The notes under the pieces were generated by a model. It was not told the origin of the DNA and did not search any database. It saw only the letters and a program-made list of their open reading frames with translations. Both the position numbers and the translations under genes were made by a program. A stretch of 64,000 nucleotides of DNA from positions 2,852,001 to 2,916,000 of the forward strand of contig NZ_JAANAT010000001.1 of the NCBI RefSeq assembly GCF_011089895.1, in the 5' to 3' direction. Below, one piece after another: positions 62,231-64,000 of the stretch. The DNA is from Mucilaginibacter inviolabilis (GTDB lineage: Bacteria > Bacteroidota > Bacteroidia > Sphingobacteriales > Sphingobacteriaceae). Position 1 is the stretch's first letter, and each line of letters begins with the position of its first letter.

Positions 62231-62528
62231 ATCCAATTTAATCAGGCCGGGCTATTTTCTTTAATCAGTAATACTCCGAAGAACATTCTCTTACGGACGG
62301 TAAAATAACGTCCTTCATCCACCCTTTTCGTCTGGCCAAATTGGTACAGCTGTCATATCTGTGCCAATTTCGCTTACTCTTATGACAAATTCCCGAAGTT
62401 TTAATCCACAAACATTTATCATATTTAGGCACCATTATATACTAATTTATTAAAAACCCATATTAATAGTAACTATGTACCCGGCAATGAATTGCCTGGT
62501 GCCTGCCCCGATTATTTAAAAATACGCT
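62231..62528 (+). other. Upstream region of the ECF sigma gene
   Basis: About 300 bp without a gene. The palindrome GGCAATGAATTGCC at 62483-62496 lies 33 bp before the sigma-factor start codon and may be an operator or a hairpin in its leader. No -7 box of the TAnnTTTG type was found. Confidence 0.4.
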
Positions 62529-63101
62529 ATGTCCCACTATTGTGCTTATTCGGATAAAGAATTGGCCTGTCTGTTAAATGATAGTGACGAAGCGGCTTTT
62601 ACAGAAATTTACAACCGGTTTTATGGAGTCCTTTACCGGCATGCGTATAAAAGTTTACCCGACCCTGAAGCAGTAAAAGATGTACTCCAGGAGGTTTTTG
62701 TATATGTATGGAACAACCGTGGCAATATCAATCCGGAAGATAATCTTGCGGCTTACCTCTACACATCAGTTCGAAATAAGGTACTGAACAACTTCAGGCA
62801 TCTTAAAATTAAAAATGATTATATCACCTCCTTTCAAAATTACCTGGATACTGATAATCAGCCTGAAGCGGATGAGGCTATTCGTATAAAACAACTCATC
62901 GCCATAGTGGAGGCTGAAGTAGCCATGCTCCCTCCACAAATGCGGCTTATATTTCAAATGAGCCGCAACAATAATTTTTCGCACCAGGAAATTGCCGATC
63001 AACTCAACATCAGTGTATTAACCGTTAGAAAACAGGTTAATAACTCCTTGAAAGTTTTAAGATTAAAACTGGGAAGTAAATTTTTTTTACTTTTTTTATA
63101 A
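62529..63101 (+). CDS. ECF sigma-70 family RNA polymerase sigma factor
   Basis: Alternative sigma factor of 190 residues of the Bacteroidota SusC/D-regulating type. Region 2 (about 22-95) has FTEIYNRFYGVLYRHAYKSL and DVLQEVFVYVWNNR. Region 4 (about 132-185) has LPPQMRLIFQMSRNNNFSHQEIADQLNISVLTVRKQVNNSLKVLR with the helix-turn-helix. It is followed after 68 bp by a FecR-type anti-sigma factor on the same strand. The pair normally responds to a TonB-dependent SusC receptor encoded downstream. Confidence 0.92.
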   Translation: MSHYCAYSDKELACLLNDSDEAAFTEIYNRFYGVLYRHAYKSLPDPEAVKDVLQEVFVYVWNNRGNINPEDNLAAYLYTSVRNKVLNNFRHLKIKNDYITSFQNYLDTDNQPEADEAIRIKQLIAIVEAEVAMLPPQMRLIFQMSRNNNFSHQEIADQLNISVLTVRKQVNNSLKVLRLKLGSKFFLLFL

Positions 63102-63169
63102 TTCATCTACTCCCTACACCTTCCTGAAGTGCATATAGCGTAATAAGGGTCCTCCCCCCTTTACCAATT

Positions 63170-64000
63170 ATGTCAAAAAAGGACGCAACAGATCTATTGA
63201 TCCGATACCGTAATGGCCAGGTATCCGAAGAAGAAAAAGCTTTGGTTGAAAGCTGGTATGCTCATTATACCCAAAACGCTGCTACTCCTAAAATTGATGA
63301 TCAGGAGCTGGAAAACAATCGTGACGAAATTCTCAGGCGTATTATGTCTGATCTACCGGGCCAACGGAAAATTAATTACCGGCGATTGATCAGTATTGCC
63401 GCTCTCGCTATTTTGATACTATGCGCCGGTGTATTATTTATAAAACAGCGCAAGCCTCATCAAAACCAGCCACCCCTAGCTGCTGAAAAAAACAACAGCA
63501 ATTTACTCCCTGGTGGTAATAAAGCCACGTTGATTTTATCCAACGGCAATTCTATCAATCTAAACGACACCAAAAACGGGGCTTTGGCTAACGAAAAAGG
63601 CATAGTTATTCATAAAAACTCTAATGGCCGTATCACTTATGATCAGGCCGGGCACAATACCCCCCATGAGGCTAATGTATTTAATACTGTTGTTACCCCC
63701 AAAGGTGGCCAATACCAGCTTGTTTTAAGCGACGGAACCAAAGTTTGGCTAAACGCTGCATCCTCTTTAAAATACCCGGTAACGTTCACTGGCACAAAGC
63801 GGGAAATAGAACTTTCCGGAGAAGCCTATTTCGAAGTCGCTCATGATCGGCACAAACCATTCCGGGTAATATCAAACGGCCAAACTGTTGAAGTTTTAGG
63901 TACTCATTTTAATGTGAATGCCTACCCGGACGAAAAGCTCACCCGAACCACGCTGCTGGAAGGCAGTGTTAAAGTATTGGCCGGTGAAACAAGCAGCCAA
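63170..64000 (+). CDS. FecR family anti-sigma factor (cut by window end)
   Basis: Partial gene: 277 codons are visible and the frame is open at the right edge. The N-terminal cytoplasmic part (1-70, LLIRYRNGQVSEEEKALVESWY) binds the sigma factor. One transmembrane helix lies at 73-91. The periplasmic FecR domain shows VVTPKGGQYQLVLSDGTKVWLNAASSLKYP and GEAYFEVAHDRHKPFRV, then the C-terminal strand KLTRTTLLEGSVKVL, as in FecR proteins. Expect about 60-110 more residues and a SusC-like TonB receptor downstream. It works with the sigma factor at 62529. Confidence 0.92.
   Translation, partial: MSKKDATDLLIRYRNGQVSEEEKALVESWYAHYTQNAATPKIDDQELENNRDEILRRIMSDLPGQRKINYRRLISIAALAILILCAGVLFIKQRKPHQNQPPLAAEKNNSNLLPGGNKATLILSNGNSINLNDTKNGALANEKGIVIHKNSNGRITYDQAGHNTPHEANVFNTVVTPKGGQYQLVLSDGTKVWLNAASSLKYPVTFTGTKREIELSGEAYFEVAHDRHKPFRVISNGQTVEVLGTHFNVNAYPDEKLTRTTLLEGSVKVLAGETSSQ

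Overview
The window looks like chromosomal DNA from a Bacteroidota bacterium, most likely the family Sphingobacteriaceae (Mucilaginibacter or Pedobacter type). The evidence is moderate-to-low GC, several TAnnTTTG-type promoter boxes with few Shine-Dalgarno sites, and Bacteroidota-typical families: DUF2027-Smr, DUF4397, FecR with an ECF sigma factor, a Bacteroidota-style multi-SLBB Wza, and a double-glycine leader peptide. The genus is inferred, not shown. No rRNA, tRNA, CRISPR array, transposase or prophage gene was seen.

Positions 1-19.7 kb hold a leftward surface-polysaccharide locus. Reading in the direction of transcription it has gmhA, an hldE adenylyltransferase domain, a Wza-type export protein, a Wzz-type co-polymerase, a Wzx flippase, glycosyltransferases, wecB, an EpsG/Wzy-like polymerase, a GT9 heptosyltransferase, an hldE kinase domain, hldD, a GT4 enzyme and a GalE-like epimerase, ending at an intrinsic terminator at 311-342. 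A Wzi-family outer membrane protein lies just upstream as its own unit. Almost the whole ADP-heptose pathway (all but the GmhB phosphatase) is interleaved with the polymer genes, so the polymer or the lipid A-core attached to it probably contains heptose. No initiating phosphoglycosyl transferase is visible.

Positions 20-35 kb are a mosaic of small metabolic and regulatory units: a repeat lipoprotein, a GH2 beta-galactosidase, an RsbQ-like hydrolase, an AraC regulator divergent from an aldehyde dehydrogenase plus DUF779 pair, a MarR regulator with a kinase-like phosphotransferase, a YCII protein, a GNAT acetyltransferase, an HxlR/SDR divergent pair, a second AraC regulator and a GAF histidine kinase. 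Positions 35-48 kb carry YjbQ, a TPR sensor kinase, a cysteine-rich double-glycine leader peptide, DUF2027-Smr, a YciF-like protein, an M1 peptidase, a YtxH protein, a cold-shock protein, a HAD hydrolase and the lysA-lysC lysine pair.

Positions 47-64 kb are rich in envelope and secreted proteins: two outer membrane barrels, a PI-PLC-X protein with a perfect 108-bp tandem duplication at its 3' end, a beta-rich secreted lipoprotein, a DUF885 metallopeptidase, a large AsmA-like protein, a quinone-oxidoreductase-like MDR enzyme, a DUF4397 lipoprotein, and an ECF sigma/FecR pair that runs off the right edge and probably precedes a SusC/SusD-type locus. Three short palindromic interspersed elements and two simple-repeat tracts, one inside the lysA reading frame, lie in the 43-60 kb part.
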